A stretch of DNA of 6,872 nt from Cloacibacillus sp. (GTDB lineage: Bacteria; Synergistota; Synergistia; Synergistales; Synergistaceae), in NCBI RefSeq assembly GCF_020860125.1, contig NZ_JAJBUX010000092.1, forward strand, positions 1 through 6,872. Reading direction: 5' to 3'. A model generated the notes under the pieces. The model was not told where the DNA came from. It worked only from the letters and a program-made list of their open reading frames with translations, and ran no database searches. This document shows positions 1-5,781 of this stretch, piece after piece. Position 1 is the stretch's first letter; every line of letters starts with the position of its first letter. The translations under genes were made by a program, and so were the position numbers.

Positions 1-48
1 TTTATATATTATCCGTCTCAAGTCAACGTAAAATCGGATGATATTCCT

Positions 49-486
49 TCAGCGCCTGCGTGGCAGCGAGCCGTCAAAGGCCAGGACCAGCACCGGCAGT
101 CCGCCGAAGAGGAAGCTTAATATCCCCCACAGCCAGAAATTTTTTCCCAGCCGCTGCGCGATGCTGCCCCAGAGATAGACCCAGCAGAAGAAAAAAATCG
201 CGGAGACAAGATAGCCCGTATTGCCGCCGAAAAACCCGAAGCTGAGAAAGTTCAGCGCCGAAGCGGCGAAGGCCGGTACCGCGATGCCCGCGGTCACCCA
301 GCGGGTGATCCCCGCGCAGTCGCAGAGCAGCATCACGTTATAGACGGGGAAGAGGAATTCCACATATGAGCCGATATGGAATTTATCCCCTATCCGGTAC
401 ATCACATAGGCCGAGAAGAGGTAAAGGCCAAATATCAGCACCAGCACGGCAAAAACGGCAAAGGCTCCGAACAGCAGGGCAAACAT
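49..486 (-). CDS. Small polytopic membrane protein (hypothetical, DUF5684-like)
   Basis: A 145-residue, very hydrophobic protein of unknown function. About four membrane-spanning stretches are visible: residues ~2-28, ~61-82, ~88-110 and ~117-138. Between the first two lies a polar loop with the phrase FLFPVYNVMLLCDCAG, and the C-terminus is basic (PRRR), which suggests a cytoplasmic tail. The pattern of a first helix, a short 'P-hydrophobic-YN' segment and then three helices resembles the DUF5684 family, but I assign that only tentatively. The ATG start overlaps the TGA of the upstream UPF0182 gene by one base (TGATG at 488-484), so translation is probably coupled and the two products may act together in the membrane. 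No intrinsic terminator is visible in the 48 bases after the stop, so the transcript may continue beyond the window. The reading frame is secure; the function is not known. Confidence 0.85.
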   Translation of the reverse strand: MFALLFGAFAVFAVLVLIFGLYLFSAYVMYRIGDKFHIGSYVEFLFPVYNVMLLCDCAGITRWVTAGIAVPAFAASALNFLSFGFFGGNTGYLVSAIFFFCWVYLWGSIAQRLGKNFWLWGILSFLFGGLPVLVLAFDGSLPRRR

Positions 487-3326
487 CAGTCGGTCAGCTC
501 CCGCATGCGTCCCAGCACCTCGCCAAGCCGTCCTATCTTCTCGCCGTATCCTGCCCAGTCGCCCTTTCTCTGAGCGTTCTGCGCGGCGTTATAAAGCTCC
601 TGCGCCTCAGAGGCGAGAGCCTTGATGTCGGCTCCTCCCTCGGAGCTCCCGGCCACCGGCGCGGCGGCGATACTCTCCGTCTTCGTACCGGTCGAGAGCG
701 TCATCTTCTGCCCCATCAGCTTCTCAAGCGCGGCGCCGAAGTTGTCGGCCCAGGCGACGCGCCCTCCCGTCGAGACGATGACGCGCTTGAGCTCCGGCAG
801 CTCGCCCTTTTCCGCCTTGAGGTAGAGAGGCTGCACGTAGAGCAGCGATTTTCCTATCGGTACGACGAGCAGGTCACCGCGTATGACGTCCGAACCGCGC
901 TGGCTCCAAAGCGAAAGCTGCGCCGATATTTCGGGATTCTGGTCGATGAGCGCCTCCACCTGTCCGGGACCGTAGATCAGCTTCTGCTTCGGGAACTGGT
1001 AGACGAGCAGCTCGCCGTAATTCTGCGGGTCGCAGCGACCTGCCATCCAGCCGATGAGGTTGTCGCGCCCCAGCGGCATATAGGGCACGATGATCGCAAA
1101 TTCGGGAGACTTCTCTCCCCACAGCTTCATCGTGACATAGTTCGGCTGTATACGGCGTTCGCGCCCCACGGGAGTGACCTCCCAAACGTCTTCGCGGTTA
1201 TAGTATGTGTTCGTGTCGGTCATATGGTAGGTGGTATAGACCGCCGTCTGTACCTCGAAGAAATCCTCCGGGTAGCGGATATGCTGCCACAGCTTGTCGG
1301 ATATGCCGCTCCTGTCACGGAAGAGGCCGGGGAATATCTTCATCCAGGTGCGGATGATCGGGTCTTTGTCGTCGACGACGTAGAACTCCATCTTTCCCGT
1401 ATAGGCGTCGGCGACGCCCTTCACGCTGTTACGCACATAGTTCACGCCGCGGAAGAGGGCGAGCGTGCTGTCCGCCGTATCAAACGGCTTCGAGTAGGGA
1501 TAGCGCTCGGACCAGGTGAAAGCATCCTGCAGCCACTTGATACGTCCGTCAATGAGGACGGGATAGGTCTCCGCGTCATAGATCAGGAAAGGGGCGACCT
1601 GCGCGAAGGCGCGGCGCACATTGCGGTTATAGAGCACGCGACTCTCTTTGGAGAGAGCGCCGGTAAAGAGTATCTCCGAGTCGCGGAAGCGCAGTGAGAA
1701 GAGGATACGCCGCCACAGCGAACCAATGGCGACGCCGCCGTCCTCCTGATATACGGATCGGACATTAGAATCCCCCATCGGATAGTCGAACTCCTTCACG
1801 TCGGTTTTGACGAGTACATAAGAGTAGGGAGCCGTGCCGAAATATATCTCAGGGCGCGAGAGGGGGATGTCGACCGTGGAACGGACGGGGATGTCCTTCA
1901 TGAAAAAGTAGGGCAGCCCGCCGGAGGCGATCTCGTTGACGGGGTTCATCACTACGCCGTAGCCGTGGGTAAACTCAAGGTGGGTATTGACCCACGTCGG
2001 ATTCTGGAGCCGCGAGAGATCCAGTTCGCGGACGCCGAGCATCACCTGGCGGCTGCGCCCGTCCATCATATAGCGGTCGATATAGACGTCGTTAAAATTG
2101 TAGTAGGTACGTATCGCCTGCAGCTGACGGTAGGTGCGCAGCAGCGGGGAGTAGTCCCACAGGCGGATGTTCTGCACCGTCTCGTTGTCCGCGGCAAGCT
2201 CGGCGGCGGTCACTTCGGCCTCCGGCGTGAAGGCTACCGAGGTGACTTTGTTAAGTCCGAAGGCGCGGCGCGTGTAATCGAGGTGATAGTCGAGATAACT
2301 CTTCTCCATCTCGTATTCGTTCGGCTTAACGCGGTATTGCTGGATAAGGCCCGGGACCACGCTGCGCGCCGCCCAGCCGACGACTAAAAGCAAACCAATG
2401 GCGATGGCGGAGAATTTCCACATCGGACGGAAGAAGTTCACAAAGAGCAGCGCCGCCGCGGCGAACATCGCAAAGGTGAGTATCGAAAGCGCTGGCAGCA
2501 CCACATGCACGTCGGTATAACCAGCGCCGAAGACCACGCCGGTCGGAGAGAAGAGCAGCTCATAGCGCGCGACCCAGTAGCCGACTCCCCAGAGAATGAG
2601 GATCAATGCACCGAGCAGAGTCAGATGCAGCCTCGCCGCGGGAGCCACGTAGAGCCTCCCGGGGGTAAAAGTCACGGAGCGCGTCATAAAATAGATCGCC
2701 GCCGAGCCAATCAGCGTCAGCATCAGCACTCCCTGCGTCCAGAGCTGAAGGAATTTCAGGAAGGGCAGGCTGAAGACATAAAAACCGATATCGATGCCGA
2801 ACAGCGGGTCCGTCTCGCCAAAGGGAGTTTTATTCATGAACTGAAGAAACTCATGCCACATCCCCATGGCGTTCAGCGCGTTGACGGCGGCGACCAGCAG
2901 CGCCGCGCCGAGGATAAAGAGCCTGACACGGCGTCCTGCGCGCGCGTCCGCCCCCGCGTCGTCAATCTGCCGCAGACCGCGTTTCCAGGCAAGCTGCCAG
3001 TTAAGCGAATAGATGATAAAACCGGGCACCAGAGCCGCGGCAAAAAGCTCCCACTGAGCCCAAAAGCGTCGCCAGAAGACGGACTCGAAGCCCTGCGCCT
3101 TAAACCAGTATAGGTCCGTCATAAAGGTGGCGATCCACGGCAGCACGACGGCAAAGAGAATGAATAGGCCGCCGGCCACGAACCAGAACTTCTTCACCTT
3201 CGGCAGCTCGATGCGCGGCATCTGCGGCCGCTCGTCGTCCCAGTTTTCACCATTGTCGCCGCTTCCCTGCGTCCATTCACGCTGCGGCCGGTTCATCATC
3301 GACCGCAAGAGATCGTTTATATCCAC
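486..3326 (-). CDS. UPF0182 family large membrane protein (COG1615)
   Basis: A protein of 946 residues (949 from an earlier start). Numbering here follows the longer form. The first ~45 residues are polar and probably cytoplasmic. About seven transmembrane helices follow at ~49-70, 93-112, 138-157, 198-218, 236-256, 276-300 and 308-328. A large domain of roughly 550 residues comes next and is probably extracytoplasmic. The C-terminal tail (~900-949) is Ala/Glu-rich and likely helical, with a QRKGDWAGYGEKIGRLGEVL segment. Family hallmarks are the DPLFGIDIGFYVFSLPF segment between helices 3 and 4, the YRVKPNEYEMEKSYL stretch just after the last helix, and the overall size, all typical of UPF0182. 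The biochemical function of the family is unknown. Start choice: GTG at 3326 lies 8 bases after a GAGGGG Shine-Dalgarno at 3340-3335, whereas the upstream GTG at 3335 overlaps that motif and cannot use it. An ATG pair at codons 13-14 has no visible ribosome site. The gene is first in an operon with the small membrane protein downstream. Confidence 0.93.
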   Translation of the reverse strand: MDINDLLRSMMNRPQREWTQGSGDNGENWDDERPQMPRIELPKVKKFWFVAGGLFILFAVVLPWIATFMTDLYWFKAQGFESVFWRRFWAQWELFAAALVPGFIIYSLNWQLAWKRGLRQIDDAGADARAGRRVRLFILGAALLVAAVNALNAMGMWHEFLQFMNKTPFGETDPLFGIDIGFYVFSLPFLKFLQLWTQGVLMLTLIGSAAIYFMTRSVTFTPGRLYVAPAARLHLTLLGALILILWGVGYWVARYELLFSPTGVVFGAGYTDVHVVLPALSILTFAMFAAAALLFVNFFRPMWKFSAIAIGLLLVVGWAARSVVPGLIQQYRVKPNEYEMEKSYLDYHLDYTRRAFGLNKVTSVAFTPEAEVTAAELAADNETVQNIRLWDYSPLLRTYRQLQAIRTYYNFNDVYIDRYMMDGRSRQVMLGVRELDLSRLQNPTWVNTHLEFTHGYGVVMNPVNEIASGGLPYFFMKDIPVRSTVDIPLSRPEIYFGTAPYSYVLVKTDVKEFDYPMGDSNVRSVYQEDGGVAIGSLWRRILFSLRFRDSEILFTGALSKESRVLYNRNVRRAFAQVAPFLIYDAETYPVLIDGRIKWLQDAFTWSERYPYSKPFDTADSTLALFRGVNYVRNSVKGVADAYTGKMEFYVVDDKDPIIRTWMKIFPGLFRDRSGISDKLWQHIRYPEDFFEVQTAVYTTYHMTDTNTYYNREDVWEVTPVGRERRIQPNYVTMKLWGEKSPEFAIIVPYMPLGRDNLIGWMAGRCDPQNYGELLVYQFPKQKLIYGPGQVEALIDQNPEISAQLSLWSQRGSDVIRGDLLVVPIGKSLLYVQPLYLKAEKGELPELKRVIVSTGGRVAWADNFGAALEKLMGQKMTLSTGTKTESIAAAPVAGSSEGGADIKALASEAQELYNAAQNAQRKGDWAGYGEKIGRLGEVLGRMRELTD

Positions 3327-3334
3327 GAACAGCA

Positions 3335-3340
3335 CCCCTC
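3335..3340 (-). promoter_or_regulatory. Ribosome binding site that decides the UPF0182 start
   Basis: The minus strand reads GAGGGG at 3340-3335, then 8 bases, then GTG at 3326-3324. The alternative GTG at 3335 begins on the last G of this motif, so it would have no usable spacing. An ATG at 3343 is out of frame with the gene. Confidence 0.6.
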
Positions 3341-3360
3341 ATATGCGAAAATAATCTTTT

Positions 3361-3388
3361 ATTATATTCTTGACCAAATATCGGCCAA
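3361..3388 (-). promoter_or_regulatory. Promoter for the UPF0182 operon
   Basis: On the minus strand a -35-like TTGGCC (3388-3383, 4 of 6 consensus) is separated by 16 bases from a perfect TATAAT (3366-3361). Transcription would start near 3354, giving a leader of about 28 bases before the preferred GTG. An imperfect inverted repeat, TTGACC (3370-3375) and GGCCAA (3383-3388), fills the space between and over the promoter boxes and might be an operator. The promoter is divergent from that of the downstream-facing deacylase gene. Confidence 0.55.
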
Positions 3389-3394
3389 TGTCCA

Positions 3395-3422
3395 GTGAAA
3401 AACAAAAAAATCCCCTTATAAT
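3395..3422 (+). promoter_or_regulatory. Promoter for the PrdX-like deacylase gene
   Basis: A perfect TATAAT at 3417-3422 is preceded, after a 16-base A-rich spacer, by GTGAAA (3395-3400, 4 of 6 to TTGACA). The expected start point near 3429 leaves a leader of about 31 bases. The two divergent -35 boxes in this gap are only 6 bases apart, so polymerase binding on one strand may influence the other. Confidence 0.5.
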
Positions 3423-3459
3423 GATGCGATAAAGTACGAAAACGAGGAGGAATAAAATA

Positions 3460-3951
3460 ATGCCGCTTACCAAAGAAGAGGTGCGCGCGAAACTCACCGA
3501 AATGGGAATCGCGTACGAGGTCATGGAACACGGCCCCGTATACACCATAGATGAGATGAAGGAAGTCGAGGGAATGAAGATCGAGGACGTCTGCAAAAAT
3601 CTCTTTCTGCGCGATGAAAAGGGCAAGCGCCACTTTCTCGTCGTGCTTGACGAGGCCAAAAGCGCCGACCTCAAAGCGATACGCGCGCAGATCGGCAGCA
3701 CCCGTCTCAGCTTCGGCTCCGAGGAACGGCTGATGGACAACCTGGGGCTGATAAAGGGCGCCGTAACGTCGCTCGGCGTCCTCAACGACTGCGCTAAAAA
3801 CGTCGAAGTGCTTATCGACGAGGACCTGCGGGGCCGTCCGCGTCTCGGCGTCCACCCCTGCGACAACACGGAAACGCTCTGGATGTCGTTCGACAGTATC
3901 AAAAAAATCATCGAGAGACAGGGGAACAGCCTTAAATTTATCAAAATATAA
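3460..3951 (+). CDS. Prolyl-tRNA editing protein, PrdX/ProXp (YbaK/EbsC superfamily)
   Basis: A 163-residue cytoplasmic single-domain protein of the YbaK/ProX superfamily. These are free-standing relatives of the prolyl-tRNA synthetase editing (INS) domain, which hydrolyse wrongly charged tRNA in trans. Members with this architecture usually clear Ala-tRNA(Pro) (ProXp-ala) or are annotated PrdX. Visible hallmarks are HGPVYTIDEM (residues 24-33), the Lys-Asn pair in VCKNLFLRD (K46/N47) expected at the active site, the GAVTSLG glycine-rich loop (100-106), and LGVHPCDNTET (129-139), in which the HP..NT signature separates this branch from YbaK proper. Length is normal and the domain is complete. 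A strong GAGGAGG (3444-3450) lies 9 bases before the ATG, so the start is secure. It appears to be a single-gene unit between its own promoter and an intrinsic terminator. The substrate cannot be fixed from sequence alone; Ala-tRNA(Pro) is the likeliest. Confidence 0.92.
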   Translation: MPLTKEEVRAKLTEMGIAYEVMEHGPVYTIDEMKEVEGMKIEDVCKNLFLRDEKGKRHFLVVLDEAKSADLKAIRAQIGSTRLSFGSEERLMDNLGLIKGAVTSLGVLNDCAKNVEVLIDEDLRGRPRLGVHPCDNTETLWMSFDSIKKIIERQGNSLKFIKI

Positions 3952-3986
3952 CATCGCGCACTCAGCGCCGCATATAACAACAGATG

Positions 3987-4024
3987 AGAGAGGCAGGCGG
4001 AAAAATTCCGCGCCTCTCTTTTTT
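3987..4024 (+). terminator. Rho-independent terminator of the PrdX-like gene
   Basis: AGAGAGGC (3987-3994) pairs perfectly with GCCTCTCT (4012-4019). Inside it, GCGG (3997-4000) pairs with CCGC (4008-4011) across a two-base bulge and an AAAAATT loop. The stem runs straight into a six-base T run (4019-4024). It begins 36 bases after the deacylase stop codon. Confidence 0.9.
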
Positions 4025-4178
4025 GTATTCCACAAGTACATAGCCTCTCATAATTAAAGACGATATTAATCAACAAAAAAACGCTCTTTTATCATACAAA
4101 CAGGAATAAAAACTTACAGCCTCCGCCCTATTGTCTCCCCATCGCGAAACAAAATTCCTCTTTTTTACTCTTTCGTTA

Positions 4179-4206
4179 TTGACTGTATATATGTAATATT
4201 TATAAT
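4179..4206 (+). promoter_or_regulatory. Promoter for the Rrf2-family regulator
   Basis: TTGACT (4179-4184, 5 of 6 to consensus) and a perfect TATAAT (4201-4206) are separated by 16 bases. The predicted start near 4213 gives a leader of about 40 bases. This is the strongest promoter match in the window, and it is overlapped by palindromes that could make it repressible. Confidence 0.7.
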
Positions 4207-4216
4207 TACAATGTAA
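4192..4216. promoter_or_regulatory. Palindromic candidate operator over the Rrf2 -10 box
   Basis: Two overlapping inverted repeats share an arm. TGTAAT (4192-4197) and ATTACA (4205-4210) are perfect 6-base arms around a 7-base centre that covers the start of the -10 box. TTACA (4206-4210) and TGTAA (4212-4216) form an 11-base palindrome around one A, covering the predicted start point. A bound dimer would block polymerase. Rrf2 proteins commonly repress their own genes, so autoregulation is the natural reading, but this is inferred. Confidence 0.45.
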
Positions 4217-4241
4217 GTTGATTTTGTATCTTTCGATAAAC

Positions 4242-4248
4242 GAGGCGG
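4242..4248 (+). promoter_or_regulatory. Ribosome binding site fixing the Rrf2 start
   Basis: GAGGCGG (4242-4248), with GAGG ending 8 bases before the ATG at 4254, supports that ATG. An in-frame TTG at 4218 would add 12 residues but has no ribosome site and falls almost at the predicted transcription start. Confidence 0.65.
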
Positions 4249-4253
4249 TTTTC

Positions 4254-4700
4254 ATGACTGGAGAGTTTGCGATAGCGGTACACGCCATCGTCTATTTGAA
4301 TCATAAGCGCTCCTACCTTTCGAGCGAGGCGCTCGCCAAGAATATATGTACCAATCCGGCGCGCGTCCGCATGGTGATGAGCAAGCTGAAAAGGGACGGA
4401 ATCATTCTCACCCGCGAGGGCGCGGCGGGAGGCTACGCGGTGCGGGAGGGAGTATCGGATCTTTCGCTGCTGGAGGTGGCTGAGTCCGTGGGTGCGGCCT
4501 TTGTCGGCAGCGCCTGGCGGTCGGGAGACTCTGACATGAAGTGTCTCGTCGCCTCCGGAATGGCCGACGTAATGGACGGCTTCTATTCGGAGATGGACGG
4601 GCTCTGCCGCGGCTATCTGAGCAAGGTCCGCATAAGCGATGTGGAAGAGATGATCTTTAAGGGAAAGGGCGACTTAGACGCCTGCGGCCGGAAAGATTAG
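4254..4700 (+). CDS. Rrf2-family transcriptional regulator
   Basis: A 148-residue DNA-binding protein of the Rrf2 family (relatives: IscR, NsrR, CymR, YwnA). The N-terminus MTGEFAIAVHAIVYLNHK is the usual first helix. A helix-turn-helix covers about residues 22-50 (LSSEALAKNICTNPARVRMVMSKL forms its core), followed by the wing motif EGAAGGY (55-61). The C-terminal part contains a long helix around residues 97-123. Cysteines are at 32, 97, 118 and 144. The closely spaced cysteine triad that holds the [2Fe-2S] cluster in IscR and NsrR is absent, so it is either cluster-free like CymR/YwnA or senses through other residues. The gene stands alone: its own promoter, and a convergent neighbour downstream. 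No iron-sulphur, nitrosative-stress or cysteine-synthesis gene is next to it, so its regulon cannot be read from context. The palindromes over its promoter suggest autoregulation. Confidence 0.92.
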   Translation: MTGEFAIAVHAIVYLNHKRSYLSSEALAKNICTNPARVRMVMSKLKRDGIILTREGAAGGYAVREGVSDLSLLEVAESVGAAFVGSAWRSGDSDMKCLVASGMADVMDGFYSEMDGLCRGYLSKVRISDVEEMIFKGKGDLDACGRKD

Positions 4701-4709
4701 CTACACAAA

Positions 4710-4749
4710 GCGCGGAGCTGCCTTAGCCTAAGAGGGCAAGGCGCCGCGC
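4710..4749. terminator. Imperfect hairpin after the Rrf2 gene
   Basis: GCGCGG (4710-4715) pairs with CCGCGC (4744-4749). Inside, TGCC (4719-4722) can pair with GGCA (4735-4738), or CTTAG (4722-4726) with CTAAG (4728-4732). There is no T run on the plus side, so it is a weak terminator for the regulator at best; on the minus strand it is followed by TTTGTG. It may work together with the next hairpin as a shared convergent stop. Confidence 0.4.
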
Positions 4750-4764
4750 GGAGAAACAAACCAT

Positions 4765-4809
4765 AAAAAGACGCGGCTTCGCCTCCCCGCGGCATAGGGG
4801 GAAACCGCG
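4765..4809 (-). terminator. Rho-independent terminator of the RNase HI gene
   Basis: Read on the minus strand, CGCGG (4809-4805) pairs with CCGCG (4776-4772), and TCCCC (the 4802-4798 arm) pairs with GGGGA (4788-4784). The second arm is followed by TC and a five-T run at 4769-4765. It begins about 10 bases after the RNase HI stop. Pairing is interrupted, so strength is uncertain. Confidence 0.6.
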
Positions 4810-4819
4810 CCGCTTATTT

Positions 4820-5212
4820 CTATTTTGCGTTGTCGATCGCTTCGTTGGACAGCTCGTCGGCGCGTTTATTTTTAGCGCGCGGCACCCATTCGTAACTGAC
4901 CTTGATACCATCGGAGACGGCCCAGGCCTCTCTTGCCAATTCACGCAGGTGAGGCAGGTTGATTTTCCATTGCTTTGAGAGCTGGCAGACGACAAGCTTG
5001 CTGTCGCCGTAGACCTTGAGCTCCTTCGCTCCGCGCTCCCGCGCGGCCTTGAGCAGCAGAATGGCGGCGTTGTACTCGGCCTCGTTGTTGGTCTTCCTGC
5101 CGAGATAGCGAGCCGTCTCCCAAAGAGTGTTTCCGTTATCGTCCGTCAAAAGCGCGCCCGCGCCCGCCTCCCCGGGATTGCCGCGCGATGCGCCGTCAAA
5201 GTATCCTATCAT
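4820..5212 (-). CDS. Ribonuclease HI (short, single-domain)
   Basis: A 130-residue RNase H fold enzyme. It cleaves the RNA strand of RNA-DNA hybrids in the cytoplasm, removing primers and R-loops, with two metal ions. The four catalytic acids are all visible: D6 in YFDGASRGNPG, E46 in TNNEAEYNA, D70 in VYGDSKLV and D119 in NKRADELSNEA. It has neither the N-terminal hybrid-binding domain nor the longer basic handle region of the E. coli enzyme, and matches the compact 'ribonuclease HI family' form of clostridia-like bacteria and archaea. The ATG at 5212 has only a distant GGGAG (5230-5226, 13 bases away) as a ribosome site, and no alternative start lies nearby upstream, so translation may be modest. 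It is divergent from ybaK and convergent with the Rrf2 gene, with its own terminator. Family assignment is firm; whether it or another RNase H is the main cellular enzyme is unknown. Confidence 0.95.
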   Translation of the reverse strand: MIGYFDGASRGNPGEAGAGALLTDDNGNTLWETARYLGRKTNNEAEYNAAILLLKAARERGAKELKVYGDSKLVVCQLSKQWKINLPHLRELAREAWAVSDGIKVSYEWVPRAKNKRADELSNEAIDNAK

Positions 5213-5257
5213 TTTTATCTTACAACTCCCTGTACCTTCGATTTTTGCATTATACTT

Positions 5258-5266
5258 TGCTATTAT
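5258..5266 (+). promoter_or_regulatory. Extended -10 promoter for ybaK
   Basis: TGCTATTAT at 5258-5266 is an extended -10 (TGn plus TATTAT, 5 of 6). There is no good -35: the best is TTCGAT at 5237-5242, 3 of 6. The expected start near 5273 gives a leader of about 24 bases. It overlaps the oppositely directed RNase HI promoter almost exactly. Confidence 0.4.
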
Positions 5267-5290
5267 ATGCTACAGAGCAACGGAGGTAAA
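5262..5290 (-). promoter_or_regulatory. Promoter for the RNase HI gene
   Basis: On the minus strand TTTACC (5290-5285, 4 of 6) is followed after 17 bases by TATAAT (5267-5262), giving a start near 5255. A second TATAAT lies 13 bases downstream (5254-5249) within a direct repeat (TATAATAGCAAA then TATAATGCAAA), and could be an alternative -10 box. The -35 region overlaps the ybaK ribosome site on the other strand. Confidence 0.45.
5282..5286 (+). promoter_or_regulatory. Ribosome binding site fixing the ybaK start
   Basis: GGAGG (5282-5286) is 10 bases before the ATG at 5297. An in-frame ATG at 5267 would add 10 residues but has no ribosome site and sits at the promoter's -10 box, so it is rejected. 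Confidence 0.7.
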
Positions 5291-5296
5291 TCAATT

Positions 5297-5776
5297 ATGG
5301 CAGCTGCAAAAAAGACAAACGCGGTACGTATCCTCGAAGGACTAAAAATACCCTTTGAGCTTTTGGAATATGAGATAGATGAAAAGGAGCTCTTCGCGGA
5401 GGACGCGGCGGCGAAGACCGGCATCGCCGAAGAGCGCACCTTCAAGACTCTCTGCTGCCGCGGCGACAAGATGGGCGTGATAATGGTCTGCGTCCCCGCG
5501 GGGCGCGAACTTGATTTTAAGGCGCTTGCGGCGGCTTCCGGCAACAAGAGCGCCGAACTCGTACACCTCAAAGAGGTGCAGGGGCTGACCGGTTACGTGC
5601 GCGGCGGCTGTTCGCCGCTAGGAGCGAAGAAAAAATATCCCGTCATCATCGACGAATCCGCGCTTACCTTCGACTTTATAACCGTCAACGCCGGTCACCG
5701 CGGGCTGCTCTTCAAACTCGCGCCCGCCGACCTCGTGCGCGCCACGGAGGCTAAGAGCGCTCCGGTCGTCAGGTAG
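5297..5776 (+). CDS. ybaK: Cys-tRNA(Pro)/Cys-tRNA(Cys) deacylase YbaK
   Basis: A 159-residue protein, about the same length as E. coli YbaK. The family hydrolyses Cys-tRNA(Pro) formed when prolyl-tRNA synthetase wrongly uses cysteine. It works in trans, often in complex with the synthetase, in the cytoplasm. Motifs in order: RTFKTLCCRGDK (47-58) containing K50, which occupies the conserved active-site lysine position; VPAGRELDFKALA (66-78); GYVRGGCSPLGAKK (99-112), the YbaK signature; YPVIIDESA (114-122); and NAGHRG (131-136). All are intact. It differs clearly from the other deacylase in this window, lacking the KN and HP..NT signatures of the ProX branch. The gene is divergent from RNase HI and is followed after 5 bases by the transporter gene, so the two are probably co-transcribed. 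The substrate is inferred from the family. Confidence 0.93.
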   Translation: MAAAKKTNAVRILEGLKIPFELLEYEIDEKELFAEDAAAKTGIAEERTFKTLCCRGDKMGVIMVCVPAGRELDFKALAAASGNKSAELVHLKEVQGLTGYVRGGCSPLGAKKKYPVIIDESALTFDFITVNAGHRGLLFKLAPADLVRATEAKSAPVVR

Positions 5777-5781
5777 CCGCC

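Larger units (their letters stand above)
3952..4253. other. AT-rich intergenic region
   Basis: This is a 302-base gap between the PrdX-like gene and the Rrf2 gene. It holds the deacylase terminator at its left end and the regulator's promoter and palindromes at its right end. The middle part (about 4025-4178) is AT-rich compared with the flanking genes. I found no convincing reading frame, RNA gene or repeat in that part on either strand. Confidence 0.6.

Noticed and set aside
1..26. Promoter-like TTGACT (26-21) with TATAAA (6-1) on the minus strand after the small membrane protein
   Set aside because: The spacing is only 14 bases and the sequence is cut by the window edge, so it cannot be supported.
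366..1697. Long (443-codon) open frame on the plus strand opposite the UPF0182 gene
   Set aside because: It is antisense to a well-supported family member, is rich in Arg/His/Leu/Val as expected from the complement of a GC-rich gene, and has no recognisable domain.
2505..3113. 202-codon plus-strand open frame
   Set aside because: Also a shadow of the UPF0182 transmembrane region. Its composition is charged and repetitive (Arg, Gln, Lys) with no family resemblance.
3369..3375. TTGACC as the -35 of the plus-strand deacylase promoter
   Set aside because: It is 41 bases from the TATAAT at 3417; GTGAAA at 3395 has proper spacing.
3277..4041. Two minus-strand open frames of about 250 codons over the PrdX-like gene
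   Set aside because: They overlap a clear deacylase with its own ribosome site and terminator, and show serine/arginine-rich antisense composition.
4070..4288. 72-codon minus-strand open frame in the AT-rich gap
   Set aside because: It overlaps the Rrf2 promoter and start, and no domain is recognisable.
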